Assembly: GCF_000226875.1 (NCBI RefSeq)
Contig: NZ_JH164926.1
Span: 1,527,405 to 1,591,404, forward strand
Length of the DNA stretch: 64,000 nucleotides
Reading direction: 5' to 3'
Origin: Neisseria shayeganii 871
GTDB taxonomy: Bacteria > Pseudomonadota > Gammaproteobacteria > Burkholderiales > Neisseriaceae
The notes beneath the pieces were generated by a model. The model was not told where the DNA came from and did no database searches. It worked only from the letters and a program-made list of their open reading frames with translations. Positions 1 to 7,387 of the stretch are shown here, piece after piece (the first letter of the stretch is position 1; every line of letters starts with the position of its first letter). Position numbers and translations under genes: made by a program.

Positions 1-41
1 ATGATACGCTCCCTTGTCAAAAAACAAACAAAACAATCGGA

Positions 42-782
42 TTATTGAATGAGACTGTCTGCCAGACGCTGTGCCTCGGCAAAGTCTATGCTGCCTTCGT
101 AAATCGCCCGTCCGGTGATGGCTCCGGCCACGCCTTTGTCCGCCACCGCACACAGGGCGCGGATGTCGTCCAGATTGGTCAATCCGCCGGAAGCAATCAC
201 CGGAATGCGTACCGCTTCGGCCAGCTTGACCGTGGCTTCGATATTGACGCCGCTCATCATGCCGTCGCGGCCGATGTCGGTGTAGATGATGCTGTTGACG
301 CCGTCGTCTTCAAAACGGCGGCTCAAATCAATCACATGATGCTCGGTGACCGTGGCCCAGCCGTCAATCGCCACCCTGCCGTCTTTGGCATCGAGGCCCA
401 CGATAATGTGGCCGGCAAACTCACGGCAGGCTTCGCGCACGAAGTCGGGGTTTTTTACCGCTGCGGTGCCGATGATCACATCGTGCAGGCCGAGTTTCAG
501 GTAGCGTTCGATGGTGGCCAGATCGCGGATGCCGCCGCCCAACTGCACGGGAATGTGGCTGCCGACGGCTTCCAAAATCTCGCTGATGGCGGGAAAGTTT
601 TTCGGCTCGCCGGCAAAAGCGCCGTCCAAATCCACCAAATGCAGACGGCGCGCGCCTTGTTTGAACCAATGTGCCGCCATTTCGGCCGGACGGTCGGAAA
701 AAACGGTGGCGTCTTCCATCAGGCCTTGGCGCAAGCGCACACATTGGCCGTTTTTCAAATCGATGGCGGGGATCAGCTGCAT
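42..782 (-). CDS. hisA: Phosphoribosylformimino-5-aminoimidazole carboxamide ribotide isomerase
   Basis: HisA catalyses the Amadori isomerisation of ProFAR to PRFAR in histidine biosynthesis, in the cytoplasm. The 246-residue protein has the usual length of this (beta/alpha)8 barrel. It starts MQLIPAIDLK with the expected catalytic Asp at residue 8; the second acidic residue is Asp131 in VGLDAKDGR, and phosphate-binding loops are visible as QLGGGIRD (80-87) and TDIGRDGM (168-175). It lies downstream of hisH on the same strand, so this is part of a his operon; hisF would be expected just off the left edge. The 147-bp gap to hisH contains no recognisable gene. Confidence 0.97.
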   Translation of the reverse strand: MQLIPAIDLKNGQCVRLRQGLMEDATVFSDRPAEMAAHWFKQGARRLHLVDLDGAFAGEPKNFPAISEILEAVGSHIPVQLGGGIRDLATIERYLKLGLHDVIIGTAAVKNPDFVREACREFAGHIIVGLDAKDGRVAIDGWATVTEHHVIDLSRRFEDDGVNSIIYTDIGRDGMMSGVNIEATVKLAEAVRIPVIASGGLTNLDDIRALCAVADKGVAGAITGRAIYEGSIDFAEAQRLADSLIQ

Positions 783-929
783 GGGGATATTCCGTGGGTA
801 AACAAAAGAAACAGGCTACCTGAAAGCGGTTATTTTACTGAATTTATTATAAACCGACAAATTCTTACATTTCAAAACGCATCAGCTGTTGCTTCTGAAG
901 AATTCAGAAGGCGCGGCACAGACCGGCCT

Positions 930-1580
930 TTAGGCCTGGCCGTCCCAATTCAGAAAATTGCGCAACAGCAAAAGGCCGCCGTCGTGGCTTTTTTCGGTGT
1001 GAAACTGGGTGGCAAACACATTGTCTCGGCCGACAATGCAGGCAAAGGGGCTGGGATAATCGCTTTCGCCCAATACCAGCGCCGGATCAGCAGGCGCGAA
1101 GTAATAGCTGTGCACAAAATAAAAGCGGGTCTCGTCGGCCAGGCCGCGAAACAGCGGATGCGGACGGCTTTGGCGCACACTGTTCCAGCCCATGTGCGGC
1201 ACTTTCAGGCGCTCGCCGGCTGCATCGCGCAAATCGGGCGCAAAGCGTTTCACCTCGCCGGCAAACCAGCCCAAGCCGGCGGTATCGCCCTCTTCGCTGT
1301 GCTCAAACAGCAGCTGTGCGCCCACGCAAATGCCGAAAAAAGGCTTGTGCTTGAGCGCATCCTGTAAAGCCTCGCCCAGGCCGCTGTTTTGCAGTGCGGC
1401 CATGCAGTCGGGCATGGCGCCTTGGCCGGGAAACACGATTTTATCGGCTGCCGCCACCGCATCGGGGCAGTCGGTAAGCCGGATTTCGGCATCGACGCCG
1501 GCCAAGTGGCGGGCCGCTTCCACCGATTTATACACAGAATGCAGGTTGCCCATACCGTAATCGACAATCGCCACTTTCAT
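930..1580 (-). CDS. hisH: Imidazole glycerol phosphate synthase, glutamine amidotransferase subunit
   Basis: HisH hydrolyses glutamine and channels ammonia to HisF, which makes imidazole glycerol phosphate and AICAR from PRFAR. The 216-residue protein is a class I amidotransferase with the nucleophile Cys85 in FGICVGAQLL and the His194/Glu196 pair in TQFHTEKSHDGG. An upstream in-frame start would add 32 residues that do not belong to the family. Two adjacent ATG codons occur; the second is chosen because the AAGGGA ribosome site sits about six bases before it but only three before the first. hisA follows on the same strand. Confidence 0.96.
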   Translation of the reverse strand: MKVAIVDYGMGNLHSVYKSVEAARHLAGVDAEIRLTDCPDAVAAADKIVFPGQGAMPDCMAALQNSGLGEALQDALKHKPFFGICVGAQLLFEHSEEGDTAGLGWFAGEVKRFAPDLRDAAGERLKVPHMGWNSVRQSRPHPLFRGLADETRFYFVHSYYFAPADPALVLGESDYPSPFACIVGRDNVFATQFHTEKSHDGGLLLLRNFLNWDGQA

Positions 1581-1799
1581 CATACATCCCTTATCGCAAA
1601 ACGCCCGCAACCGCGCGGGCAGGCGATTGTACCCGCCGCCGCTGCAGGAAACAATCGGCAGGCAGGGTTTCGGCACTGCGGTACGCCGTGTAGAATGTCG
1701 CGCATCTTCTGCTGCGGATGCGCGGCCTTCCAGCCGCTCAAGCTGCCTGAAAACAGGCGGCGGGGCAGTTTTCTTTACCCACAGATAAGGAGTTGGACG

Positions 1800-2018
1800 A
1801 TGCAGAGTTTTGGCCGTGCTTTAGTGTATTTGGGCGTGTTCGCCATCATTTTGAACTTCTTCAATTTCGTGCCCAAATTATTGGTCTGGATTTACCAGTG
1901 GGGCGAAGGCCCGGCTTGGGGCATCAAAATCGGCCTGATTATTGTGGGCGGCATCTTGTGGCAACTGGGCCGGCAGCAGGCAGCCCGCGCCGCCGTACAC
2001 GATGAGGGCGAAGAATAA
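1800..2018 (+). CDS. Small membrane protein of unknown function
   Basis: This 72-residue protein has a strong ribosome-binding site (AAGGAG, seven bases before the ATG). Two hydrophobic stretches, about residues 5-32 (rich in Leu, Phe, Ile, Val) and 41-55 (GIKIGLIIVGGILW), look like membrane helices separated by a short Trp/Gly-rich loop, and the tail ends in acidic residues (HDEGEE). I do not recognise a named family. It points away from hisH and has its own leader of about 220 bases, so it is probably a monocistronic gene ending before the MITE-like repeat that begins 25 bases downstream. Confidence 0.75.
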   Translation: MQSFGRALVYLGVFAIILNFFNFVPKLLVWIYQWGEGPAWGIKIGLIIVGGILWQLGRQQAARAAVHDEGEE

Positions 2019-2042
2019 ACCGCCGGCAGCATTCAGGTAGCC

Positions 2043-2186
2043 TGAGACCTTTGCAAAACCCCCAGATGTGGATGCAGTTCAAGGCGTAGCAGCGCAGCGA
2101 ACGCAGACATATCACACGATAGGCAAGTGAGCGAGCAGCACACAACGCAGAAATGCGCCGCAGATGGGGGTTTTGCAAAGGTCTCA
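2043..2186. repeat. MITE-like element, short form, inserted in a DUS
   Basis: A 144-bp non-coding element begins TGAGACCTTTGCAAAACCCC and ends with the complement (GGGGTTTTGCAAAGGTCTCA). The inner part is shared with at least twelve other copies in the window. GCC flanks both ends. Removing the element and one GCC restores TTCAGGTAGCCT, a complete Eikenella-type DUS, so the element appears to have inserted in a DUS with a 3-bp target duplication. It lacks the two optional internal blocks seen in longer copies. Confidence 0.85.
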
Positions 2187-2255
2187 GCCTCTTGTGCTCC
2201 TGACACCAAGCGCCATCGGCCTGCCACGGGCTGTTGGCGTTTTTGCTGCCCGCTG

Positions 2256-2594
2256 CTAAAGCAGGCCGGCCCACCACAGAATGCCGTTGAGCACGCCGAT
2301 GCCGGTGGCCAGACTGAGCAACATATTGCGCCGCCAAGCATGTATGCCAAGCACGGCCAGCAAAGCGGCCAGTTCGGCCGCCAAGCGCAGCCCGCCCTGC
2401 CCGCCGTCGGGCAGGCTCAGGCCGCTCAAAATCAGCAACACCAACACCACCAACGGTAGGGCGGCATTCACGTCTTGCAGCAATTTGGCTTTCAACCAGC
2501 TTTTCGGCAGCATCAAAGGTGCGGCGCGCAAAGCAAACGTGACGCTGCCCATCAGCAAAACCGTGAGCCACCATTGCCAAGCCTGCGCCGTCAT
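2256..2594 (-). CDS. azlD: AzlD family branched-chain amino acid transport protein
   Basis: AzlD is the small partner of AzlC in a two-component exporter of branched-chain amino acids or their analogues, in the inner membrane. The 112-residue protein starts MTAQAWQWW and has about four hydrophobic segments, including LTVLLMGSVTFALRAAPLML and the Leu/Val-rich stretch after DVNAALP, the usual AzlD layout. The chosen ATG overlaps the azlC stop codon as ATGA, which indicates translational coupling. An upstream in-frame extension reads into azlC in another frame and is not credible. Substrate specificity cannot be read from the sequence. Confidence 0.88.
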   Translation of the reverse strand: MTAQAWQWWLTVLLMGSVTFALRAAPLMLPKSWLKAKLLQDVNAALPLVVLVLLILSGLSLPDGGQGGLRLAAELAALLAVLGIHAWRRNMLLSLATGIGVLNGILWWAGLL

Positions 2595-3292
2595 CGGCCT
2601 GCCCTCCCCGTCCACACCGCCGAGCGGCACACGATAAACACCACACTCAAAGCCACGGCCAACAGCAGCAGATATTGCTGCGTGAAGGCGCCTGCCGTCC
2701 AGAAAGCGGCGGCGGCCAACAAGCAGGGCCACCATTCGCGGCGGTTGCGGTATTGCTCGTAAGCCAAAATCACAAACAGGCAGTTCAACGCAAAGCCCAA
2801 ATTCGGGATCCACTCGCCCAAGCCGCCGCCCACGCCGACGCCGGCCAGGGTGCCGAGCACCCAATACATCTGGTTGCAAAACACAATCCGCCCCATCAAT
2901 GGCCGGCGCAAGGGGGGCGGCAAGGTAGTCAGCACCGAAAAGCTTTCATCGGTCAGCGCAAACAGACTGTACCAACGCACCCATTTGCGCTCGGGCAGAT
3001 CGTCTAACAGCGGCATGGCGTAAAACACATGCCGCAGATTGATGATGAAGGTATTGAGCGTCATCGCCAACACACCGGCCCCGCCGGCAAACATGGCCAC
3101 CGAGGCATATTGCGCGGCACCGGAATACATAATCAGGCTGGAAGCCGCCGACAACCAAGCCGGCAAACCGGCGGCGCTCATCAGCACGCCGAAGGCCACT
3201 GCCGCGGGGACATAGCCCAAGGCAATCGGATAAGAATAATGCAGCGCCAGCCGCCATTTGCGGGCGCCCGACAAATGCTCCGAATCGCTCAT
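2591..3292 (-). CDS. azlC: AzlC family branched-chain amino acid permease
   Basis: AzlC is the large subunit of the AzlCD exporter in the inner membrane. The 233-residue protein has several hydrophobic helices and characteristic AzlC segments: GYVPAAVAFGVLMSAAGLP near residue 26, SLIMYSGAAQY near 53 and NLRHVFYAMPL near 85. The ATG at 3292 is preferred over a TTG eight codons upstream because the protein then begins MSDSEH and GGTGA lies just before it. It overlaps azlD by four bases. An inverted DUS pair lies about 70 bases upstream and marks the end of the preceding transcription unit. Confidence 0.9.
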   Translation of the reverse strand: MSDSEHLSGARKWRLALHYSYPIALGYVPAAVAFGVLMSAAGLPAWLSAASSLIMYSGAAQYASVAMFAGGAGVLAMTLNTFIINLRHVFYAMPLLDDLPERKWVRWYSLFALTDESFSVLTTLPPPLRRPLMGRIVFCNQMYWVLGTLAGVGVGGGLGEWIPNLGFALNCLFVILAYEQYRNRREWWPCLLAAAAFWTAGAFTQQYLLLLAVALSVVFIVCRSAVWTGRAGR

Positions 3293-3363
3293 CGCTTCAC
3301 CAAAGGGAATCAACAAAAGGCGGCGATTGTAAGCAGGCGCGGTGCATTCGGCAAGCAGCAGAA

Positions 3364-3399
3364 AGGCTACCTGAAAGCGAAAACACTTTCAGGTAGCCT
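3364..3399. terminator. Inverted Eikenella DUS pair, probable terminator
   Basis: AGGCTACCTGAAAG and its complement are separated by eight bases, giving a strong hairpin between bfrB (which ends at 3437) and azlC. In Neisseriaceae such DUS inverted repeats commonly act as rho-independent terminators. Here it would end the bfrA-bfrB transcript. Confidence 0.8.
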
Positions 3400-3436
3400 G
3401 ATACCGGAATCGGAGGTTTTGGCAGTGGTTGTGGTT

Positions 3437-3910
3437 TTAGTCCTCTTGCGCCCCGGTTTGCAGATAATTGGCCAAGCCTACGGAAGCAATCAGCTCCTGC
3501 TGGGTTTCCAGCCAATCAATGCGTTCTTCGTTTTCATGCTTCTGTGCCTGCAATAGCTGGCGGGAAACATAGTCCTGCTTCGCTTCGCACTCGGCGATGG
3601 CTTCCACCAGCGCAGTGTGCTTTTCCTGCTCTTTTTGCAAATCGCAGCGGATGATTTCTTCCACATTCTCACCGATCAGCAGCTTGCCCAGCTCTTGCAG
3701 ATTGGGCAGGCCTTCCAAGAGCAGAATGCGCTCGATCAGATCGTCCGCCGCCTTCATTTCGGTAATCGACTGTTTGTAGAAATAGCCGCCCAGCTCTTCA
3801 AAACCCCAGTTTTTCAGAATGCGGGCATGCAGGAAATATTGGTTGATGGTCACCAACAGCAGGCCGAGGTTGCGGTTGAGCTGGCGGATAACGTCGCGGT
3901 CGCCTTTCAT
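3437..3910 (-). CDS. bfrB: Bacterioferritin subunit B, haem-ligand type
   Basis: Bacterioferritins form 24-subunit iron-storage shells with haem at dimer interfaces. This 157-residue subunit has the four-helix ferritin core and Met52 (in ITEMKAADD), the expected axial haem ligand. Residue 18 is Leu and residue 54 is Ala, so two ferroxidase ligands of the classical di-iron centre (Glu18, His54) are missing. The neighbouring bfrA product shows the opposite pattern, so the two probably co-assemble, as described for Neisseria gonorrhoeae BfrA/BfrB. The AAGGAG site is well placed before the ATG. The gene follows bfrA by 25 bases and shares its promoter. A DUS hairpin follows. Confidence 0.95.
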   Translation of the reverse strand: MKGDRDVIRQLNRNLGLLLVTINQYFLHARILKNWGFEELGGYFYKQSITEMKAADDLIERILLLEGLPNLQELGKLLIGENVEEIIRCDLQKEQEKHTALVEAIAECEAKQDYVSRQLLQAQKHENEERIDWLETQQELIASVGLANYLQTGAQED

Positions 3911-3935
3911 GGCAGTACTCCTTCAAATAGTTGGC

Positions 3936-4400
3936 TTACAGCTGGCTTTGCAGGTAGTTTTGCTCGCCCACCAGCTTGATCAGACGCAACTGCTGCTCCA
4001 ACCAATGTGCGTGGTCTTCTTCGGTGTCTTTCAATTGGTTCACCAGCATCTCGCGGGTCACGTAGTCTTGCTGCTCTTCGCACAGCTTGATGCCTTTTTT
4101 CAGGTTGTCGCGCACTTCGTATTCGGTTTCCAAATCAAACTGCAGCATCTCGGCCACATCTTTACCTACGCGGATGGCGCTGGGTACGCACACGGGAGTG
4201 CCGCCCAACATCAGAATGCGGCGGATAAAGTTTTCGGCGTGCAGGGTTTCGTCTTCCATTTCGTGGCCGATGCGCTCGAACAGCTTGGTGTAGCCCCATT
4301 CGGCGTACATACGGGAATGGATGAAGTATTGGTCGCGGGCGGCCAATTCGCCGGCCAACATCTCGTTCATATAATCGATAACTGCTTTATTGCTTTGCAT
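3936..4400 (-). CDS. bfrA: Bacterioferritin subunit A, ferroxidase type
   Basis: This 154-residue bacterioferritin subunit keeps the ferroxidase ligands Glu18, Glu51, His54, Glu127 and His130, but residue 52 is Thr where a haem-binding Met would be, so it should oxidise iron without binding haem. It complements BfrB encoded immediately downstream. The AAGGAG ribosome site lies eight bases before the ATG. Upstream is a -10 like TATAAT with a Fur-like palindrome over the -35 region, which suggests iron-responsive expression. Its role is iron storage and protection against peroxide, in the cytoplasm. Confidence 0.95.
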   Translation of the reverse strand: MQSNKAVIDYMNEMLAGELAARDQYFIHSRMYAEWGYTKLFERIGHEMEDETLHAENFIRRILMLGGTPVCVPSAIRVGKDVAEMLQFDLETEYEVRDNLKKGIKLCEEQQDYVTREMLVNQLKDTEEDHAHWLEQQLRLIKLVGEQNYLQSQL

Positions 4401-4471
4401 GGTTTTGCTCCTTAAGTGATGTGAGGTTGCAGAGCAACGCCCTTACGGCGGCCCGCTGTTGATGGCTGCGC

Positions 4472-4501
4472 ATTATACGCGGCTTATTGAGAAAATTCTC
4501 A
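4472..4501 (-). promoter_or_regulatory. Probable bfrAB promoter with Fur-like palindrome
   Basis: Reading toward bfrA, TATAAT (4472-4477) is a good -10 box. The -35 region is occupied by the near-palindrome TGAGAAAATTCTCA (4488-4501), which resembles half of a Fur box. The position suits an iron-responsive repressor or activator, but the match to the 19-bp Fur consensus is only partial, so binding is an inference. The remaining sequence to about 4760 is AT-rich and holds no gene that I can support. Confidence 0.5.
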
Positions 4502-4760
4502 TCTCCGCTTTTTAATGCGAATAATTCTTTTATAAAACAACCACCTCGCCCAAATAGATTAAAATAAAATCCTTATAAAATATAAAGGCTTAATATGATA
4601 CTGGTTTTCAATTAAATATAACAATGATTACCATCCACCTGGATATTTACACAGCTTTACTTCAAAAAGACAAAAAAGTGAAGACAAACATTAACTTGCA
4701 GATGATAACCATTGACATTTCTCACTCATCAACCTGATGCTTTTACGAAGCAGCTAAATT

Positions 4761-4927
4761 TGAGTGCCATTCAAGACATAAGCTGTGCAACGGGCATGAA
4801 CACGAGAAATCTCTTTAATACAGGCAGACACATACAAGACTAAGCAAGCAGGCCTTTCCCTAAGACAGCAACATACTAATAAATAGAGCAGAAATCTGCT
4901 GCAGATGGGGGCTTCGCAAAGGTCTCG
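4761..4927. repeat. Decayed MITE-like element
   Basis: The right end (CTGCAGATGGGGGCTTCGCA followed by AAGGTCTCG) matches the ends of the intact copies. Inner segments such as TTCAAG..., GCATGAAC, GAAATC, AGACACATA and AAGCAAGCAGG align in order with the long form, but with many substitutions. The left end is unrecognisable. A DUS-like GACTACCTGAA abuts the right end, as in intact copies. An open frame that crosses it (4754-5026, minus strand) is not credible as a gene. Confidence 0.6.
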
Positions 4928-5084
4928 GACTACCTGAAACCAATACAACCGCTCACCGCTACCAGCCAAAACCAAACGGCCGCAATATGCGACCGTTTTG
5001 ACATCATGATCCCTATCCGTCTTCAATCCAACCGGAAAGCCACCGCTTCTCCGGCAAAGCTATCCACTGCCCGCCAAACAGCCG

Positions 5085-6413
5085 CTACCACTGCGGCAGC
5101 CAACGGGAAACCGTGTAAATCAGCAAACCCACCAGGCCGCCGACCAAGGTGCCGTTGATGCGGATAAACTGCAAATCGCGGCCCACGCTCAATTCCAGCT
5201 TGTCCGTCATCTGGCGGCTGTCCCAGCTTTTCACTTTTTCCGCCACAAACTGCGCCCCGCGGTGTTTGTAGCGCTCCACCGCATCGCGTACCAACAGGGC
5301 GATGCGGGCGTCGATGCGGCGCATAAACTGCGGATAGGCATCGGCCTGATGCTGCATATGGCGCAGCAGGCGCGTCAGCTGGGCCACGGTGAGCGAATCG
5401 GCGCGGCGCACGTCGCGCTCGCTCCAGCGGATCAACCCCTGCCACAGCAGCGCGCACTGGCGGTAGAGCGCCGGCGAAGCGGCCAGCTGCTGTTTGCCGC
5501 TTTCCAAACGGCGGTGCCACTCCGGCGATTCGCGCAAATTCTGCATCAGCGCCGCATATTGCGCCTCGAAGCCGGTACGCAGGGAGTGTTGCTCGTCGGC
5601 CAGCGCCGCAGCGGCATAGCTGTCGACCCAATCCAGCGCTTTCTGCGCCACCCAGCCGTCCACTTGGCCGACCAAAGTGCCTTTGAGCTGCGCCTTCAAA
5701 CGCGCCCAGGTATCGGGTTTGTCGCTTTCGATTTTCTGCGCCCACTCCAGCAGATTCGCTTCCAGCAGGGCGCGGGTTTCCGGCTGCCGCAGCCAGCCGC
5801 GCAGCTGCACCAGCCCCGCTGTCAGCAATACCTGGTGCAGCCCTTGGCTGCGCAACAGGCCCAGCATCTCGGCCGAGGCTTTGCCAATTTTGTCGCCGCT
5901 GTATTGTTCGGCCAACAGCTGGGTGGTAAAGCGCGCCACGTGCTCGGGCTTGGCGATGCGCAGCAGCACCGGCAGTTTGGCCGCCAGCGCGGGCAGCCAA
6001 ACGCGCAGGCTTTCTTTCTGCGTAAACCACGCCAGCAGGCGGTCGGACGGATGCATGCGGTACACGCGCAGGGCAATCGGCCGGCCGAGCAGGAAGTTGT
6101 TCTCGATAAAACGCCCCAGCTCCTCGGCAATCCGCGTTTGGCTGCGCGGCAGAATGGCGGTGTGCGGTATCTTCAGGCCGAGCGGATGGCGGAAGAGCGC
6201 AGTGACTGCAAACCAATCCGCCAGCGCGCCTACCATGGCGGCCTCGGCAAAGGCTTTCAGGTAGCCCAAAGCGGGATAACGGCCCAGCAGCACGGAAGAA
6301 AGCACAAACAGCGCCGCCGCCAGCAGCAGCAGGCCCAAGGCCCACGCGCGGGCGCGGCGCAGGCGGGCGCGGGCATCGGCTTCGCGGCTGTGTTCGGTTA
6401 GGATACGGCTCAT
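5085..6413 (-). CDS. DUF445 family inner-membrane protein
   Basis: The 442-residue protein belongs to the DUF445 (YjiN-like) family, whose function is not established. A hydrophobic helix lies near residues 27-45, followed by the conserved family segment AEAAMVGALADWFAVTALFRHPLG (about 56-79, with the key motif ADWFAVTALF). A long, mostly helical soluble region follows, and a final hydrophobic stretch (LVGGLVGLLIYTVSRWLPQW) closes the protein, so both ends are probably membrane-anchored. It is monocistronic, with a decayed repeat downstream. Overlapping open frames on both strands are compositional shadows. Confidence 0.88.
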   Translation of the reverse strand: MSRILTEHSREADARARLRRARAWALGLLLLAAALFVLSSVLLGRYPALGYLKAFAEAAMVGALADWFAVTALFRHPLGLKIPHTAILPRSQTRIAEELGRFIENNFLLGRPIALRVYRMHPSDRLLAWFTQKESLRVWLPALAAKLPVLLRIAKPEHVARFTTQLLAEQYSGDKIGKASAEMLGLLRSQGLHQVLLTAGLVQLRGWLRQPETRALLEANLLEWAQKIESDKPDTWARLKAQLKGTLVGQVDGWVAQKALDWVDSYAAAALADEQHSLRTGFEAQYAALMQNLRESPEWHRRLESGKQQLAASPALYRQCALLWQGLIRWSERDVRRADSLTVAQLTRLLRHMQHQADAYPQFMRRIDARIALLVRDAVERYKHRGAQFVAEKVKSWDSRQMTDKLELSVGRDLQFIRINGTLVGGLVGLLIYTVSRWLPQW

Positions 6414-6734
6414 GGCAGATTTCCGTAAATCCTTAAAAATCAGTCATCTGTTAACAAGTAGTATCACGGCAATGTTTCGGCCCAAGTCGTTTTCTTCTGC
6501 GTCGGACATATTTGTCAAACGCACAATCTATGGCCTCACCATCTCACAACATTGTTTTAATGAAAAATTAACTCAACCCTTGGCAATCTATGGAGCAACC
6601 ATGTGAAAGGCGGGGACCAAGTATGCAAAAGGCAGAACAAAACGAGAGTCGGCCCTACCGTCAGCGTCTTCTTTACATACCAACGGCGGGAATTTTTAAT
6701 TCCCCAACCACCCTCCACCCATTGACACTCATCC

Positions 6735-6918
6735 TGAGACCTTTGCACCCCTCATCTGCGGCGCATTTCTGCGTTGTGCGTTTATGCCCTATGGGTACTG
6801 CTCGCTCGCTTGCTTATCTAGATGATATGTCTTTCCCACGGGGATTCCTGGCGTTCACGCTCGCTGCGCTGCTATGCCTTGAACTGCATCCACATCTGGC
6901 GGGTTTGCAAAGGTCTCA
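6735..6918. repeat. MITE-like element, long form
   Basis: This 184-bp copy begins TGAGACCTTTGCACC and ends GGGTTTGCAAAGGTCTCA, in the opposite orientation to the copy at 2043. It carries both optional blocks: one equivalent to GGGATTCCTGGCGTTCA and one equivalent to GCGTTTATGCCCTATGGGTA. Flanks are TCC on the left and GCC on the right, so a perfect target duplication is not visible here. Confidence 0.8.
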
Positions 6919-7314
6919 GCCTATTAAACTCAGGTTTGACAATATTCAATTCAACAGTAGCTTCACAGAGCATCAGCTTTACTCATCATCAGAAAGCGAT
7001 TGGGGATCAAGATTGCCCCGAAAAACGGTTAGCCAGATGATGCCCTATGATTCAGTAGAACATGAGGTGAGCCGGCCAATACAATTGAGCCTGGGTAGGC
7101 AGAGCATGACCCAGCCAATTTTCATTTCGTTCGCCACAGGAACAATATCAACAGCCTGAAACGCCGCACAGAATTTAGACAGCTGGCCGTATTCTCGCTA
7201 ATTTTTGCAGGATACAAGCTATTCTTTACATTGATAATCAAACAAAAAATATCTCTGCTGAATTTTATTTCATACAAATCAAAGCTTCGTCAGTTGATGT
7301 TGAGAAAGCACATC
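6919..7314. other. Intergenic stretch without recognised gene
   Basis: About 400 bases between the MITE-like repeat and the decarboxylase terminator. Composition is more AT-rich than the surrounding genes. Short open frames exist, but none has a ribosome site and recognisable product together. I see no RNA gene or insertion sequence. It may be the decayed remains of a former gene. Confidence 0.5.
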
Positions 7315-7352
7315 AGGCTACCTGAAAGCCGCTTTCCATTTTCAGGTAGCCC
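7315..7352. terminator. Inverted Eikenella DUS pair, probable terminator
   Basis: AGGCTACCTGAAAG and CTTTCAGGTAGCC-type arms flank a short loop 35 bases beyond the stop of the decarboxylase gene, on its downstream side. The position suits termination of that transcript, and the DUS arms would also serve DNA uptake. Confidence 0.75.
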
Positions 7353-7387
7353 GATAGGTGATTGTCAGGCGGCAGACCGGAGGCGGC

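Noticed and set aside
2643..3007. Other small open frames opposite azlC and azlD
   Set aside because: Shadows of the membrane protein genes; no start signals.
5023..6345. Alternative 440-codon frame overlapping the DUF445 gene
   Set aside because: Same strand, different frame, Arg/Ala/Gly-rich product; the DUF445 frame has the conserved ADWFAVTALF motif.
6590..7159. Open frame of 189 codons on the plus strand
   Set aside because: It runs through the MITE-like repeat at 6735-6918 and has no ribosome site or conserved features.
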